Shown in pieces: positions 26,863 through 37,109 of a stretch of DNA of 51,583 nt. The notes below the pieces were generated by a model. That model was not told the origin of the DNA, did no database searches, and saw only the letters and a program-made list of their open reading frames with translations. The position numbers were made by a program, and so were the translations under genes. Position 1 is the stretch's first letter. Every line of letters starts with the position of its first letter. The stretch comes from Ramlibacter sp. (lineage in GTDB: Bacteria > Pseudomonadota > Gammaproteobacteria > Burkholderiales > Burkholderiaceae_C): assembly GCF_013697775.1 (NCBI RefSeq), contig NZ_JACCWG010000239.1, forward strand, positions 1 to 51,583, read 5' to 3'.

Positions 26863-29016
26863 TCAATCGGGAATGGTGACCGTTCCCGCCAAGAAGCCGA
26901 TGGCGTCGGCGGGCGCCGGTGCTGTCACGAAGGCCGGCACGTTGGCCGCGGTGATGGCCGGCGCCGTGCCAGGCACGCCACCGCGCGGCACGGTGCGCAC
27001 CACCTGGCTGGCCGGCAGCGCGCTGCCGTTCTTCAGGTGGCCGTACATCGCGTCGAGCGCGCGGTTGAGGTACACGTGCAGCGGCACGAAGCGGCTGTCG
27101 TAGCCGGGCAGCACGCTCGGCAAGCCGATGAAGGTATCGAAGTGCTGGGCGTTGGTGACCTCGATGTACGACAGCTTGCTGGCTGCGCCTTCCACCTTCT
27201 TGTTCAGGCCGAAGTATGGGCGCGAGGTGTGGTTGACCGGCAGCAGGTTGTCCGAGCGGCCGTGCACGATGATGGCCGGCTTGCCCTGCAGGTTGCCGTT
27301 GCGGCGCGTCTCGTCCAGCCCGGCCTGCAGCTTGAGCGCCTGCGGCGTGTTGCCGGTGACCAAATTGCGCAGGCACAGCGCGCCGTCCAGGTTCCAGTCG
27401 GCCACGCTCGCGGCGTTGAACGACAGGAAGTCGCGCGCCGGCCCGAACTTGCCGTTGTTGTTCACCAGGTTGATGCCGCCAGCCGGCGGCACGCCGTTGC
27501 CGGTGGCGAACATGCCGGCCAGCGCCGCCGCCGGCGCCAGCGTGGTGATGCTGCCGTTCGCGGCCGTGGCGGCGTAGCTGAAGCCGCACAGGTTGTCCTT
27601 CACGCTGGCGCGCGACAGCGCGTTGGCGAAGGTCACTGCGACGGCGGGTGCGATTTCGAACGCGGCGTGCGAGGCCTGCAGGATGGCCGCATCGGGCTCC
27701 CAGCCGTAGGCCAGCAGCTTGTGCAGCGACTCCTCGGCCTGTTCGGCGGTGGTGGAGGCGTTCAGCAGCCCCTGCGCCTTCAGCGCGGCGCAGCGGTTCG
27801 GCGCCACCGGAAACGCGGGCGCCGCGAAGCCGGCCGCGTAGGCGGCGGCGAACGGACCGCTCGCGATGGAGGGCGCGAGCGAGGCGCAGGCCTGGTACAG
27901 GTTGGCGTAGGTGGTGAAGTCGATCAGCGGCTTGCCGACCACCGGCACGGTGGTGTTGCCGCGCCTGATGGTGATGCCTGCGTTGGCCGGCATCTCCACC
28001 GCGGGTTCGGCCACCGCCACGCCGCGGATCAGGCCGCGCGTGTCCTGCTCGGCCGCCGCGATGGCGGCACCGCCGCCGTTGGACACGCTGGAGGCGATGA
28101 CGATGGTGTTGCCGGGCGTGAGCGTGGCGTAGCGGCGGCCGCCGCCGTCCTGGTCGCCGTACTTCTCGTTCAGCACGTACAGCGCGAACTCCGCCGCCTG
28201 CAGCGTGAACTTGCCCCAGTCCTTCTCCACGTTGTGCCCGGAATGCGCGTGCTTGAAGGCGTAGCGGTTCGGCGTAACGGCGTTGAATGCGGCCAGCTCG
28301 GTGCCGCTCAAGCCGGCATTGAACTGCGCGGCCGTGCCGGCCGCGGCCGCGCTCGTACGCCGGCCGTCGATCAGCGGCACGGTGTCGTTTTGCAGGTCGT
28401 GCGGCGCGGCGCCGGTGCCCTTGTCCGTGTAGGCGACGGCGCAGCCGTGCTTCAGGCCCCACTCGCCGGTGGAGATGGCGCCGTACACGCCGCGCGAGCC
28501 TGACGACGCGGCGGCAATGATGCAGGGATTGGCTTTGTCGAAGGTGGCCGGCACCTGCACCATCAGCGTCACGTTCTGGCGGCCGCTGCCGTCGTCGGAG
28601 AACGCGATGTACTCGGTGCCCGCGATCTTGCCGCTGCCGGCCGTCGGCGTGCCGCCCACGTCCACCGACGGGCCGTACAGGGTGCCGTAGCCACCGGCCG
28701 CCGTGGTGTCGACGATGGCGCGGTAGCTGTTGTAGATGGCCGCGCGGCGCAGCTCGGCGGCCGTCGGCGCCTCGGCATTCGCATAGGCCGGCGGCGTCGC
28801 CGACGCGAGGCCGCTTGCGCCCAGGCCGGCGGTCAACAGGTCGTCGCCGCTGCCGTCGTAGGTGGCGGACATCACGCTGCCCAGGAATGCAGGCTTCTCG
28901 TTCACCTGCTGCGATGACGAATCGCCGCAGCCGGCGGCCAGCGCCGCGCAGGCCAGCCCCACACCCGCCAGTCCCATCGTGCCCGCCGTGCCGGCGGCAT
29001 GCTGTTTCTTCGTCAT
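26863..29016 (-). CDS. D-(-)-3-hydroxybutyrate oligomer hydrolase (lipoprotein)
   Basis: A 717-residue hydrolase that splits soluble 3-hydroxybutyrate oligomers released by PHB depolymerase. The signal ends in lipobox LAAGC (Cys30), so a membrane-anchored periplasmic or surface location is predicted. The nucleophile motif SSVSNGG (Ser312) and a late VHGRSDNLLPVNHTSRPYF block match the oligomer-hydrolase family (Pfam 3HBOH). ATG 29016 is preceded by AAGGA and overlaps the livM stop codon as ATGA, so translation is coupled to the transporter. An open frame upstream to 29163 is out of frame with livM and not used. Confidence 0.9.
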   Translation of the reverse strand: MTKKQHAAGTAGTMGLAGVGLACAALAAGCGDSSSQQVNEKPAFLGSVMSATYDGSGDDLLTAGLGASGLASATPPAYANAEAPTAAELRRAAIYNSYRAIVDTTAAGGYGTLYGPSVDVGGTPTAGSGKIAGTEYIAFSDDGSGRQNVTLMVQVPATFDKANPCIIAAASSGSRGVYGAISTGEWGLKHGCAVAYTDKGTGAAPHDLQNDTVPLIDGRRTSAAAAGTAAQFNAGLSGTELAAFNAVTPNRYAFKHAHSGHNVEKDWGKFTLQAAEFALYVLNEKYGDQDGGGRRYATLTPGNTIVIASSVSNGGGAAIAAAEQDTRGLIRGVAVAEPAVEMPANAGITIRRGNTTVPVVGKPLIDFTTYANLYQACASLAPSIASGPFAAAYAAGFAAPAFPVAPNRCAALKAQGLLNASTTAEQAEESLHKLLAYGWEPDAAILQASHAAFEIAPAVAVTFANALSRASVKDNLCGFSYAATAANGSITTLAPAAALAGMFATGNGVPPAGGINLVNNNGKFGPARDFLSFNAASVADWNLDGALCLRNLVTGNTPQALKLQAGLDETRRNGNLQGKPAIIVHGRSDNLLPVNHTSRPYFGLNKKVEGAASKLSYIEVTNAQHFDTFIGLPSVLPGYDSRFVPLHVYLNRALDAMYGHLKNGSALPASQVVRTVPRGGVPGTAPAITAANVPAFVTAPAPADAIGFLAGTVTIPD

Positions 29017-30104
29017 GTGCGTTTTCCTTGCATGAGCTTGTGTTGCGTGGAAGCGGCGCGCAGCCGCCCCACCACACCAGTGGGGAAGTAATAGACCGAG
29101 AGCACGAACAGCACGCCCAGCCATAGCAGCCAGCGGTCCGGCGACAGCAGCGCGGCCAGCCATGGCAGGCCCGACGCGGCTTCGCTGCCCAGCCGCAGCA
29201 GGTCCTGCAGGTAGCTTTGCGCCACCACGAACAGGCCGGCGCCGAGCGCGGCGCCATACACCGTGCCCATGCCGCCGATGACGACGATCAGCAGCACGTC
29301 GAGCATGATCTCGAACGACAGCGAAGTGTCCGGCCCGTTGTAGCGAAGCCAGAGCGCCAGCATGGCGCCGGCCAGCGTGGCGAACAGCGCCGACAAAATG
29401 CTGGAGAGCGTGCGGAACACCACCACGCGGTAGCCGATGGCCTCGGCGCGGAACTCGTTCTCGCGGATCGCCTGCAGCACGCGGCCGAACGGCGAATTCA
29501 CGATGCGCAGCAGGGCCAGGAACAGCACCAGCGCCACAACGAACAGCAGGTAGTAGCAGACCAGGCGCCCGTCGAGCGTGACGCCGAAGAGCGGCTGTTC
29601 GGCCAGCGCGAAGCTGGGCGACAGGACTTCCGGCACCTTGAAGGTCAGGCCGTCCTCGCCGCCGGTGATCTCCGACAGCTGCGAGGCCAGCGTCTGGAAC
29701 GCCGCCGCCACCGCCAGCGTGATCATCGAAAAGAAGATCGCCCGCACGCGCAGCGAAAACAGGCCGATGGCCAGCGCCAGCACGAAGGACAGCGCCAGCG
29801 CGCCGGCGATGCCCGTGAACAGTGCGCCCCAGGTCGGGCCGAACCGCGTGAAGGCGATCGCCACGCCATAGGCACCGATACCGAAGAACATGGTGTGGGC
29901 GAAGCTGACGATGCCGGTATAGCCCAGCAGCAGGTCGAAGCTCGCCACCAGCACCACGAACACCAGCACCTTGGCGGCGACGTTGAGCGCCTTCACGCCG
30001 GGGAAGACGAACGGCGCGAACGCCAGCGCGAGCAGCAGCACGACGAGCAGCACGGCCAGCACGCGGCTGCGCGGGAAATCGGTGGAAAGGATGCGGGCTA
30101 GCAT
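29013..30104 (-). CDS. livM: Liv-type ABC permease (LivM), PHB operon
   Basis: Inner-membrane permease of 363 residues with about 9 hydrophobic segments. The LivM signature is seen in LLGYTGIVSFAHTMFFGIGAY and in the loop GRVLQAIRENEFRAEAIGY. Generic annotation would be branched-chain amino-acid transport, but the stop codon overlaps the oligomer-hydrolase start, and the depolymerase gene lies upstream in the same transcript. 3-Hydroxybutyrate or its short oligomers are therefore the more likely cargo (inference). It starts 5 bp after livH. Confidence 0.9.
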   Translation of the reverse strand: MLARILSTDFPRSRVLAVLLVVLLLALAFAPFVFPGVKALNVAAKVLVFVVLVASFDLLLGYTGIVSFAHTMFFGIGAYGVAIAFTRFGPTWGALFTGIAGALALSFVLALAIGLFSLRVRAIFFSMITLAVAAAFQTLASQLSEITGGEDGLTFKVPEVLSPSFALAEQPLFGVTLDGRLVCYYLLFVVALVLFLALLRIVNSPFGRVLQAIRENEFRAEAIGYRVVVFRTLSSILSALFATLAGAMLALWLRYNGPDTSLSFEIMLDVLLIVVIGGMGTVYGAALGAGLFVVAQSYLQDLLRLGSEAASGLPWLAALLSPDRWLLWLGVLFVLSVYYFPTGVVGRLRAASTQHKLMQGKRT

Positions 30105-30109
30105 GGCGC

Positions 30110-31090
30110 TCACTTGTTCAGGGCGTACACGCCCTGTGGCCGCCACAGCAGGATGGCCATCATGAGCGCGATGTTGGAGAACAGCGCCGCCTTGGGCACC
30201 AGGAAGCCGGTGTAGTTGGCCATCAGGCCCACCAGCACGGCGCCCACCAGCGCGCCGGTGGTGGAGCCCAGCCCGCCGATGATGAGCACGATGAAGATCA
30301 GCACGTTGACCTGCGCGCCCATCTGCGGCGTCACATTCTGCTGGTACAGGCCCCACATCACGCCGCCCAGGCCCGCCAGCGCGCTGCCGACCACGAACAC
30401 GCCGATGAACAGCACGCGGATGCGGTAGCCCAGCGACTCCACCATCTCGCGGTCCTGCACGCCGGCGCGGATCAGGAGACCGATCTTGGTGCGCGTGAGC
30501 GTCCACAGCAGGCCGCCGAACACCAGCGCGCCGACCACCACCGCGAGCGCACGGTACTTCTCGACCGCGGCCTCGCCGAACAGGAGGGTGCCGCGCATGC
30601 CCTCGGGCAGCGGCAGCGGGATCTGCAGGGGGCCCCAGATGACCTTGATCAGCTCCTCGCCGATGATCATGCCGCCCATGGTGATGAGGATCTGCTTCAG
30701 GTGGTTGCCGTACACCGGCCGCACGATGAAGCGCTCGAACGCCAGGCCCACGGCCGCGGCGACCAGCATGGCGACCACCATCGCCGGCAGCACCGCCAGC
30801 AGGTTCATCCACAGGCTGGCCGAGCTGGTGTAGTCGGACATGCCGCCCAGCACGCTGGTGGCGACGAAGGCGCCCAGCGCGATGAACACGCCGTGGCCGA
30901 AATTCAGCACGTCCATCAGGCCGAACACCAGCGTGAGGCCGGAGGCGATGACGAAGATGATCATGCCCATGGCCAGCCCCGCCACCGTGAGCGTGACCCA
31001 GGTGGACAGCGAGCCGATAAAGGGCAGCACCGCCAGTGCCAGCAGCGGCACCAGGGCCAGCGGCTTCCAGTCGAAATCGATGTTCTTCAT
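30110..31090 (-). CDS. livH: Liv-type ABC permease (LivH), PHB operon
   Basis: A 326-residue permease partner of LivM with about 8 membrane segments. Typical motifs: GLTLVFGLMDVLNFGHGVFIALGAF and a cytoplasmic coupling loop with GVQDREMVESLGYR. The ATG overlaps the livF stop codon (ATGA), so it is translationally coupled. Confidence 0.92.
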   Translation of the reverse strand: MKNIDFDWKPLALVPLLALAVLPFIGSLSTWVTLTVAGLAMGMIIFVIASGLTLVFGLMDVLNFGHGVFIALGAFVATSVLGGMSDYTSSASLWMNLLAVLPAMVVAMLVAAAVGLAFERFIVRPVYGNHLKQILITMGGMIIGEELIKVIWGPLQIPLPLPEGMRGTLLFGEAAVEKYRALAVVVGALVFGGLLWTLTRTKIGLLIRAGVQDREMVESLGYRIRVLFIGVFVVGSALAGLGGVMWGLYQQNVTPQMGAQVNVLIFIVLIIGGLGSTTGALVGAVLVGLMANYTGFLVPKAALFSNIALMMAILLWRPQGVYALNK

Positions 31091-31812
31091 AGGGCCAGTC
31101 CCAGCAAGGACTGCTGCAGGGCCTCGTCGTCGGCCAGCTCCTTCATGGAGCCGGCATGCACGACCTGGCCGTTGTCCATCACGGCCACCGTGTCGCCCAG
31201 CCGCCTGGCGAAGTTGAAGTTCTGCTCCACCAGCAGGATGGTCACGCCGCTGGCTTTCAGCTGCGCGAAGGCGTCGATCATGTTGTTGATGATGGCGGGC
31301 GCCAGGCCCTTGCTCGGCTCGTCGATGACCAGCAGCTCGCGCGGCTCGACGATGGCGCGCGACACCGCGAGCATCTGCTTCTGGCCGCCCGAGAGCTTGC
31401 CGGCCGGGTGGTTCCAGAACTTCTCCACCGCCGGAAACAGCGAGAAGATCCACTTCAGCCGCGTGTCGTCCAGCTGGTCGGCGCGCTTGGCGGCGCGCGC
31501 GGCCAGAAGCATGTTTTCCTTGACCGTGAGGTCGGCGAAGATGCCCATGTTCTCGGGCACGTAGGCGACGTTCAGGCCGGCGATCTGCGGCGTGGGCCAG
31601 GCCGTGATGTCCTGCCCGCCGAAGGCGACGCGGCCGGCGGACGCGCGCCACAGGCCCATGATGGTCCGCAAGGTGGTTGTCTTGCCCGCGCCGTTTCGGC
31701 CCAGCAGCATGGTCAGCTGGCCGCGCGGCACGGCGAGGTCGACGCCGTGCAGGATGTGGTACGCCCCGATGTGGGTGTGCACGGCGGAAAGCGTGAGGAG
31801 ATTGGCGCTCAT
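31087..31812 (-). CDS. livF: Liv-type ABC ATPase (LivF), PHB operon
   Basis: A 241-residue ATPase: Walker A GRNGAGKTT, signature LSGGQKQMLA, Walker B LLVIDEPSKGL and switch His in LLVEQNFNFA (Gln/Asn-type end, as usual in LivF). It starts within the end of livG (overlap of 4 bp) and overlaps livH by 4 bp. Confidence 0.94.
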   Translation of the reverse strand: MSANLLTLSAVHTHIGAYHILHGVDLAVPRGQLTMLLGRNGAGKTTTLRTIMGLWRASAGRVAFGGQDITAWPTPQIAGLNVAYVPENMGIFADLTVKENMLLAARAAKRADQLDDTRLKWIFSLFPAVEKFWNHPAGKLSGGQKQMLAVSRAIVEPRELLVIDEPSKGLAPAIINNMIDAFAQLKASGVTILLVEQNFNFARRLGDTVAVMDNGQVVHAGSMKELADDEALQQSLLGLAL

Positions 31813-32717
31813 GGCTGCTCCCCCGTGCCGCGCAAAGGCCCTTCGACAGGCTCAGGGCGAACGGCCCCCACATCCCGTTCCGGTTTCACTGTGTTCCGTT
31901 CGGGTTGCGCTGCGTTCCGTTCGGGCTGAGCTTGTCGAAGCCCTTCCACTTCAGGGCGAACGGAGACGCCCAGATAAGCCTCTTGCACGATCGGCGACGC
32001 AATCACCTCCGCCGGTTCGCCATCCGCGACCAGCGCGCCGTTGTGCAGCACGATGATGCGGTCGGCCAGTTCGCGCACCACGTCCATCTTGTGCTCCACC
32101 AGCAGGATCGTCTTGGTCCTGTCTTCCTTGAGCTTGCGGATCAGGTTCAGGATCACCGGCGCCTCGGCGGCGTTCATGCCCGCCGTCGGCTCGTCGAACA
32201 TGAAGACCTGCGGCTGCAGCGCCATCAGCAGCGCGACTTCCAGCTTGCGCTGGTCGCCGTGCGGCAGGTTGGCCACCAGCTCGTGCTCCTTGTCGGCGAG
32301 TGCCACGGCGTGCAGCACCTCGTCGGCGCGCGCGGTCAGCGCAGTGTGGTCGCTCCACACGCTCCACAGGTTGAGGCCGCGGCCGTGCCCACCCTCGCGC
32401 GACGACTGCACGGCCAGCCGGATGTTCTCCAGCACGGTCAGGCGCGGGAACAGGTTGGTGAGCTGGAAGGCCCGCCCCAGGCCCGCGCGGGTGCGCTGCG
32501 ACGCGCTCAGGCCCGAGAGGTCGCGCCTGCCCAGCGAGACGCTGCCGGCCGAGGCCTTCAGCTGGCCCGAGATCAGGTTGAAGTACGTCGTCTTCCCCGC
32601 GCCGTTCGGCCCCACGATCGCAGTCAGCGTCCCCGGCTCGAAAGCGCAGGTGACGGCATTGACCGCGACGTGACCGCCGAAACGGATGGTCAGGTCCTTG
32701 GTGGCGAGCTGGCTCAT
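31809..32717 (-). CDS. livG: Liv-type ABC ATPase (LivG) with a repeat-derived C-terminal tail
   Basis: A 302-residue ATPase: Walker A GPNGAGKTT (36-44), LivG-type signature LPHGDQRKLEVA, Walker B VFMFDEPTAGMN and LLVEHKMDVV. The domain would normally end near residue 254. The last 48 residues (rich in Q-P-E-R-N and P-E-P-V-E-G) are encoded by a dispersed palindromic repeat (31839-31943) read through in frame, so this tail is probably an accident of repeat insertion. It starts 10 bp after the depolymerase gene. Confidence 0.92.
   Translation of the reverse strand: MSQLATKDLTIRFGGHVAVNAVTCAFEPGTLTAIVGPNGAGKTTYFNLISGQLKASAGSVSLGRRDLSGLSASQRTRAGLGRAFQLTNLFPRLTVLENIRLAVQSSREGGHGRGLNLWSVWSDHTALTARADEVLHAVALADKEHELVANLPHGDQRKLEVALLMALQPQVFMFDEPTAGMNAAEAPVILNLIRKLKEDRTKTILLVEHKMDVVRELADRIIVLHNGALVADGEPAEVIASPIVQEAYLGVSVRPEVEGLRQAQPERNAAQPERNTVKPERDVGAVRPEPVEGPLRGTGEQP
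31839..31943. repeat. Dispersed palindromic (REP-like) repeat inside the 3' end of livG
   Basis: CCCTTCGACAGGCTCAGGGC (from 31839) and GGGCTGAGCTTGTCGAAGCCC-type sequence (ending 31943) form inverted arms, with partial duplications of GTTCCGTTCGGG in between. This CTTCGACAAGCTCAG element is common between genes in Comamonadaceae and other proteobacteria. Here it is translated as the LivG tail. Confidence 0.8.
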
Positions 32718-32727
32718 CGAGCTTTCA

Positions 32728-34227
32728 TCAGGGACAGGTCCCGATCACGTAGTAGTTGGTGCCGGTCTGCTTCAGCGTGGTGGTCGCGAAGGTGTTCCAC
32801 AGGCCCATGTACTGGTTGGAGCCGTTGGCGTAGGTATAACCGCCCGACTGGTAGGCGCGCCCGGCCGTGGTGTGCGCGTAGTTGCTTGAGGTGTAGCAGG
32901 TCGCGGTGGCGCCCGCGAGCGTGGTGCCGCTGGCCGCTGCCGAGGCCGCGCCTTCCAGGCCGCCGCTGTCCACCGCGCGCACTGTCCACGAATAGGTGGT
33001 CGATGCCGCCAGGCCGGTGTCGGTGAAGCTGGTGCCGCCGACCTGCAGCGCGTTCACCTTGTTGCCGTTGCGGTACACGTTGTAGCCCGACGCGCCGGTG
33101 ACGGCGCTCCAGCCGATGGCCATGGTGCTGGTGGTCGCGCCCGAGGTGCTGACGCTGGCCGGCGCCGGCAGCGTGCCGCCGCCACCGCCCGAGCCGGTGC
33201 CCGAGGACAGCTGGTTCACCATCGCCTTGATCGCCGCGATCTGGGTGCCGCCCTTCTGCGCGAAATTGGTGCCGTACCAACCGATCCAGTCCCAGCAGCC
33301 GTTCGGGTTGGCCAGCGAGCCGCTGGCGGAAGTCGCGCGGCTTGTGCTGTCCACCTTGGCTTGCGGGAACAGAACGATGATGCCGTTGGTGTCGGCCCAG
33401 CGGGTGTAGCCGGTGTTCTTGATGAACTTGTCGCCGATGGTGGCGTAGTTCTGCTGGCAGCCGTGCAGCGCCACGTGCACCTTGCACTGGGTGCCGCTGG
33501 CGCAGCTGGCCGGCACGTACACCCAACCGGTGGCCGACATGCCCGGGTTGGCGGTGAAGGCGGCCTGGTCGAACTCGATGTAGTTGCCCGCGGCTGGCGC
33601 GTTGTTGCGCGCGTTCAGCCCGCCGTAGAAATGCGTGAACATCGCCTGCACGCCGTCATAGCCGCAGTTGCTGATGTAGGGCGAAGCGCTGGTGCCGCAG
33701 GCGTTGTCGCCGGTGCTGTCGAAGTCGGTCGGGAACACGTGGGCCGTGCTGGCGCGCGACACGTACAGCAGGTTGGCTGCCGTCACGCCGTTGTTGGTGT
33801 ACTGCGTCTTGGCGCCGAGCATGGGGTTCGGGCCCACCGTGGAGTCGCTGGTGCCCACGAACATGTAGACCTTCTGCGCCGCCACGTTGGCCTTGGCGTC
33901 GATCTGGCTGCCGCTCCAGTTGTTGATGTCGGCCTGCATCGTCGACAGCTGGGTGGAGCTGATGGTGGCGTTGTACATGCACGCCGTGTAGTTGCTGTGG
34001 CCGGCGCACATGTAGGGGCCGCCCGCGAAGATGCCCACGCCCTTGAAATAGGACGAATAGGCATAGCCCAGCTGGTTGGCCATGAAGCCGCCCGAGGACA
34101 GCCCGGACACCGTCGCCTTGGACGTGTCGACGTTGTACTTGGGAAGCGCCACCACCGCGTGCGCGGCCACGGTGGCGAGAGCCATCGCCGCGGCGGCGGC
34201 GAGGGTGCGAAGCAGTCTGAATTTCAT
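32728..34227 (-). CDS. phaZ: Extracellular PHB depolymerase
   Basis: Secreted polyester hydrolase of 499 residues that degrades extracellular poly(3-hydroxybutyrate) granules. Order: signal peptide (1-24, ending AAHA); catalytic domain with the lipase box GLSSG (42-46, Ser44) near its N-terminus and the oxyanion motif LHGCQQ (254-259) after it, the circularly permuted type-2 arrangement; Gly-rich linker (341-352); fibronectin type III domain (about 354-437); and a C-terminal granule-binding domain (444-499) with flanking cysteines. ATG 34227 follows AAGGAG. It lies between the binding-protein gene and livG in one operon. Confidence 0.93.
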   Translation of the reverse strand: MKFRLLRTLAAAAAMALATVAAHAVVALPKYNVDTSKATVSGLSSGGFMANQLGYAYSSYFKGVGIFAGGPYMCAGHSNYTACMYNATISSTQLSTMQADINNWSGSQIDAKANVAAQKVYMFVGTSDSTVGPNPMLGAKTQYTNNGVTAANLLYVSRASTAHVFPTDFDSTGDNACGTSASPYISNCGYDGVQAMFTHFYGGLNARNNAPAAGNYIEFDQAAFTANPGMSATGWVYVPASCASGTQCKVHVALHGCQQNYATIGDKFIKNTGYTRWADTNGIIVLFPQAKVDSTSRATSASGSLANPNGCWDWIGWYGTNFAQKGGTQIAAIKAMVNQLSSGTGSGGGGGTLPAPASVSTSGATTSTMAIGWSAVTGASGYNVYRNGNKVNALQVGGTSFTDTGLAASTTYSWTVRAVDSGGLEGAASAAASGTTLAGATATCYTSSNYAHTTAGRAYQSGGYTYANGSNQYMGLWNTFATTTLKQTGTNYYVIGTCP

Positions 34228-34274
34228 TGCGTTGTCTCCTTGATATAGCGGGATTCCGTCATGGCGATGCCCAT

Positions 34275-34292
34275 CCCCCGTGTGCCCGGGGG
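34275..34292 (-). repeat. Intercistronic hairpin between binding protein and depolymerase
   Basis: CCCCCG and CGGGGG flank a 6-base loop. There is no T run on the minus side, so it probably protects the upstream binding-protein message rather than terminating it, which would favour excess binding protein. Confidence 0.6.
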
Positions 34293-34327
34293 TTGTTCTC
34301 AACGTGAAAGTTAGCGGTGCAGGCGCT

Positions 34328-35524
34328 TCAGCGCTTGTTGCGGATCGGGACGTTCATCTCTTCCGGCTTGATCTCGCGGACCAGCTCGGGAACGCCCCAG
34401 GGGAAGGCCGGATCGACCTTGATCTTGAAGTGGTACATGGACTGCATGGCCTGGTGGTCTTCCTTGCGGAAAGTCATGCGGCCCTTGGGCGTGTCGAAGC
34501 TCATGCCTTCCATGGCGGCAATCAGCTTGTCGGCGCTGGCGTCGCCGTTGGTCTTCTTCAGCGCGGCCACGGCGGCCATGGCGGCGGAGAAGCCGCCGGC
34601 GGTGAAGAAGTCCGGCGGCGCCTTGAACTGCTTGTAGTGCGCGGCCACCAGGGCTTCGTTCACCGGGTTCTTCGGGATGCCGAAGTAGTAGTAGGTGGCG
34701 CCTTCCATGCCCGGGAACTGCTTGTACGAGGCCATGGCCGGCAGGATGTTGCCTCCGGTGAAGACGTCGATGTTGTAGCGCTGCTTCAGGTTCTGCGCGG
34801 CCAGCGCGTTGTACGGCGGTACGCCGCCGGCCCAGATCACCTCGATGGCCTTGTTGCCCGGCAGGTCCTTGATCCGATCGACGATGCGCTGGATGCCGGC
34901 GGTGAAGTCGGTGGTGGCCTGCGGCAGGTATTCCTCATGGACGATCTTGGCGTTCTTCAGAGCGTCCTTGAAGGCCTTCACGCCGTCGCGGCCGAACGCG
35001 TAGTCCTGCGCCAGCGTGGCAACCACGGTGCCCGGCTTGTCCATCGCCACCGCGTTGGAGATCGCGTCCTGCGAGCTGTTGCGCCCGGTGCGGAAGATGT
35101 ACTTGTTCCACTTGTCGCCGGTGATCGAATCGGCCACGGCCGGCTCGACCAGCAGGATCTTCTTGTACTCCTCGGCCACCGGCAGCATGGCCAGCGCAAC
35201 GCCGGAGGAACTGGGGCCGATGGCCATGTCGGCCTTGTCGTCGGAATAGGCGGTGGCCAGCAGCGACTTGCCCAGGTCCGGCTTGCCCTGGTCGTCCTTC
35301 TCGATGATGACGATCTTCTTGCCGCCGACCATCATGGTGCCGCCGGTGGCGTAGTCCAGGCCCATCATCAGGCCGGTCTGCGTCTGCTTGCCGTAGGCTT
35401 CCAGCGGGCCGGTACGGCTGTAGACGTGGGCGATGCGGATTTCCTTGCTCTGGGCGAACGCCAGCGGGCAAGCGAGTGCGGCGACGGTGGCTGCGGCAAG
35501 CACAGTCAAGGTACGGCGGTTCAT
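34328..35524 (-). CDS. Periplasmic binding protein of the PHB-operon Liv transporter
   Basis: A 398-residue type I periplasmic binding protein of the branched-chain-amino-acid (HAAT) type. The signal peptide ends ACPLAFA. The core begins IRIAHVYSRTGPLEAYGKQTQTGLMMG, and the two-lobe pattern continues through IFRTGRNSSQDA and FTGGNILPA. ATG 35527 and ATG 35524 are adjacent; the second is better spaced from AGGAG. It is first gene of the PHB operon and lies behind a sigma-54 promoter. The ligand is inferred to be 3-hydroxybutyrate or an oligomer, not leucine. Confidence 0.88.
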   Translation of the reverse strand: MNRRTLTVLAAATVAALACPLAFAQSKEIRIAHVYSRTGPLEAYGKQTQTGLMMGLDYATGGTMMVGGKKIVIIEKDDQGKPDLGKSLLATAYSDDKADMAIGPSSSGVALAMLPVAEEYKKILLVEPAVADSITGDKWNKYIFRTGRNSSQDAISNAVAMDKPGTVVATLAQDYAFGRDGVKAFKDALKNAKIVHEEYLPQATTDFTAGIQRIVDRIKDLPGNKAIEVIWAGGVPPYNALAAQNLKQRYNIDVFTGGNILPAMASYKQFPGMEGATYYYFGIPKNPVNEALVAAHYKQFKAPPDFFTAGGFSAAMAAVAALKKTNGDASADKLIAAMEGMSFDTPKGRMTFRKEDHQAMQSMYHFKIKVDPAFPWGVPELVREIKPEEMNVPIRNKR

Positions 35525-35550
35525 CATGTCTCCTAGTTTGCAGACGACCT

Positions 35551-35566
35551 TGCACGCACCGTGCCA
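35551..35566 (-). promoter_or_regulatory. Sigma-54 (-24/-12) promoter of the PHB operon
   Basis: The minus strand reads TGGCACG-GTGC-GTGCA. The -24 GG and -12 GC are exactly 10 bp apart and the -24 element is a full consensus match (TGGCACG). A start near 35540 leaves a leader of about 15 nt carrying AGGAG before the binding-protein ATG. Confidence 0.75.
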
Positions 35567-35630
35567 GAGCGTAAGTGGTTGATTTCACAGTGTGTGGCGC
35601 ACCAGCCGTGGCTCATCTGCATGGTTCGCG

Positions 35631-35650
35631 GACACTTGACTGTCTTGTTT

Positions 35651-35665
<15 letters not shown>
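35631..35665 (-). promoter_or_regulatory. Candidate upstream activator sites
   Basis: Two dyads, GACACTTGACTGTC (35631-35644) and CAGGCAGTTGTCTG (35652-35665), lie about 65-100 bp upstream of the -24 element, the normal distance for an enhancer-binding protein. They overlap the end of the activator gene itself. Symmetry is imperfect, so this is tentative. Confidence 0.35.
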
Positions 35666-37108
<1,443 letters not shown>

Positions 37109-37109
37109 C

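Noticed and set aside
25964-29257. A single 1097-codon hydrolase fusion on the minus strand
   Set aside because: The upstream part is an out-of-frame reading of the oligomer hydrolase and livM; the alpha/beta hydrolase starts at 26848.
29013-32717. Reading livGFHM as a plain branched-chain amino-acid transporter
   Set aside because: Sequence alone would allow it, but the ATGA overlap with the oligomer hydrolase and the depolymerase directly upstream make a PHB-product importer more likely.
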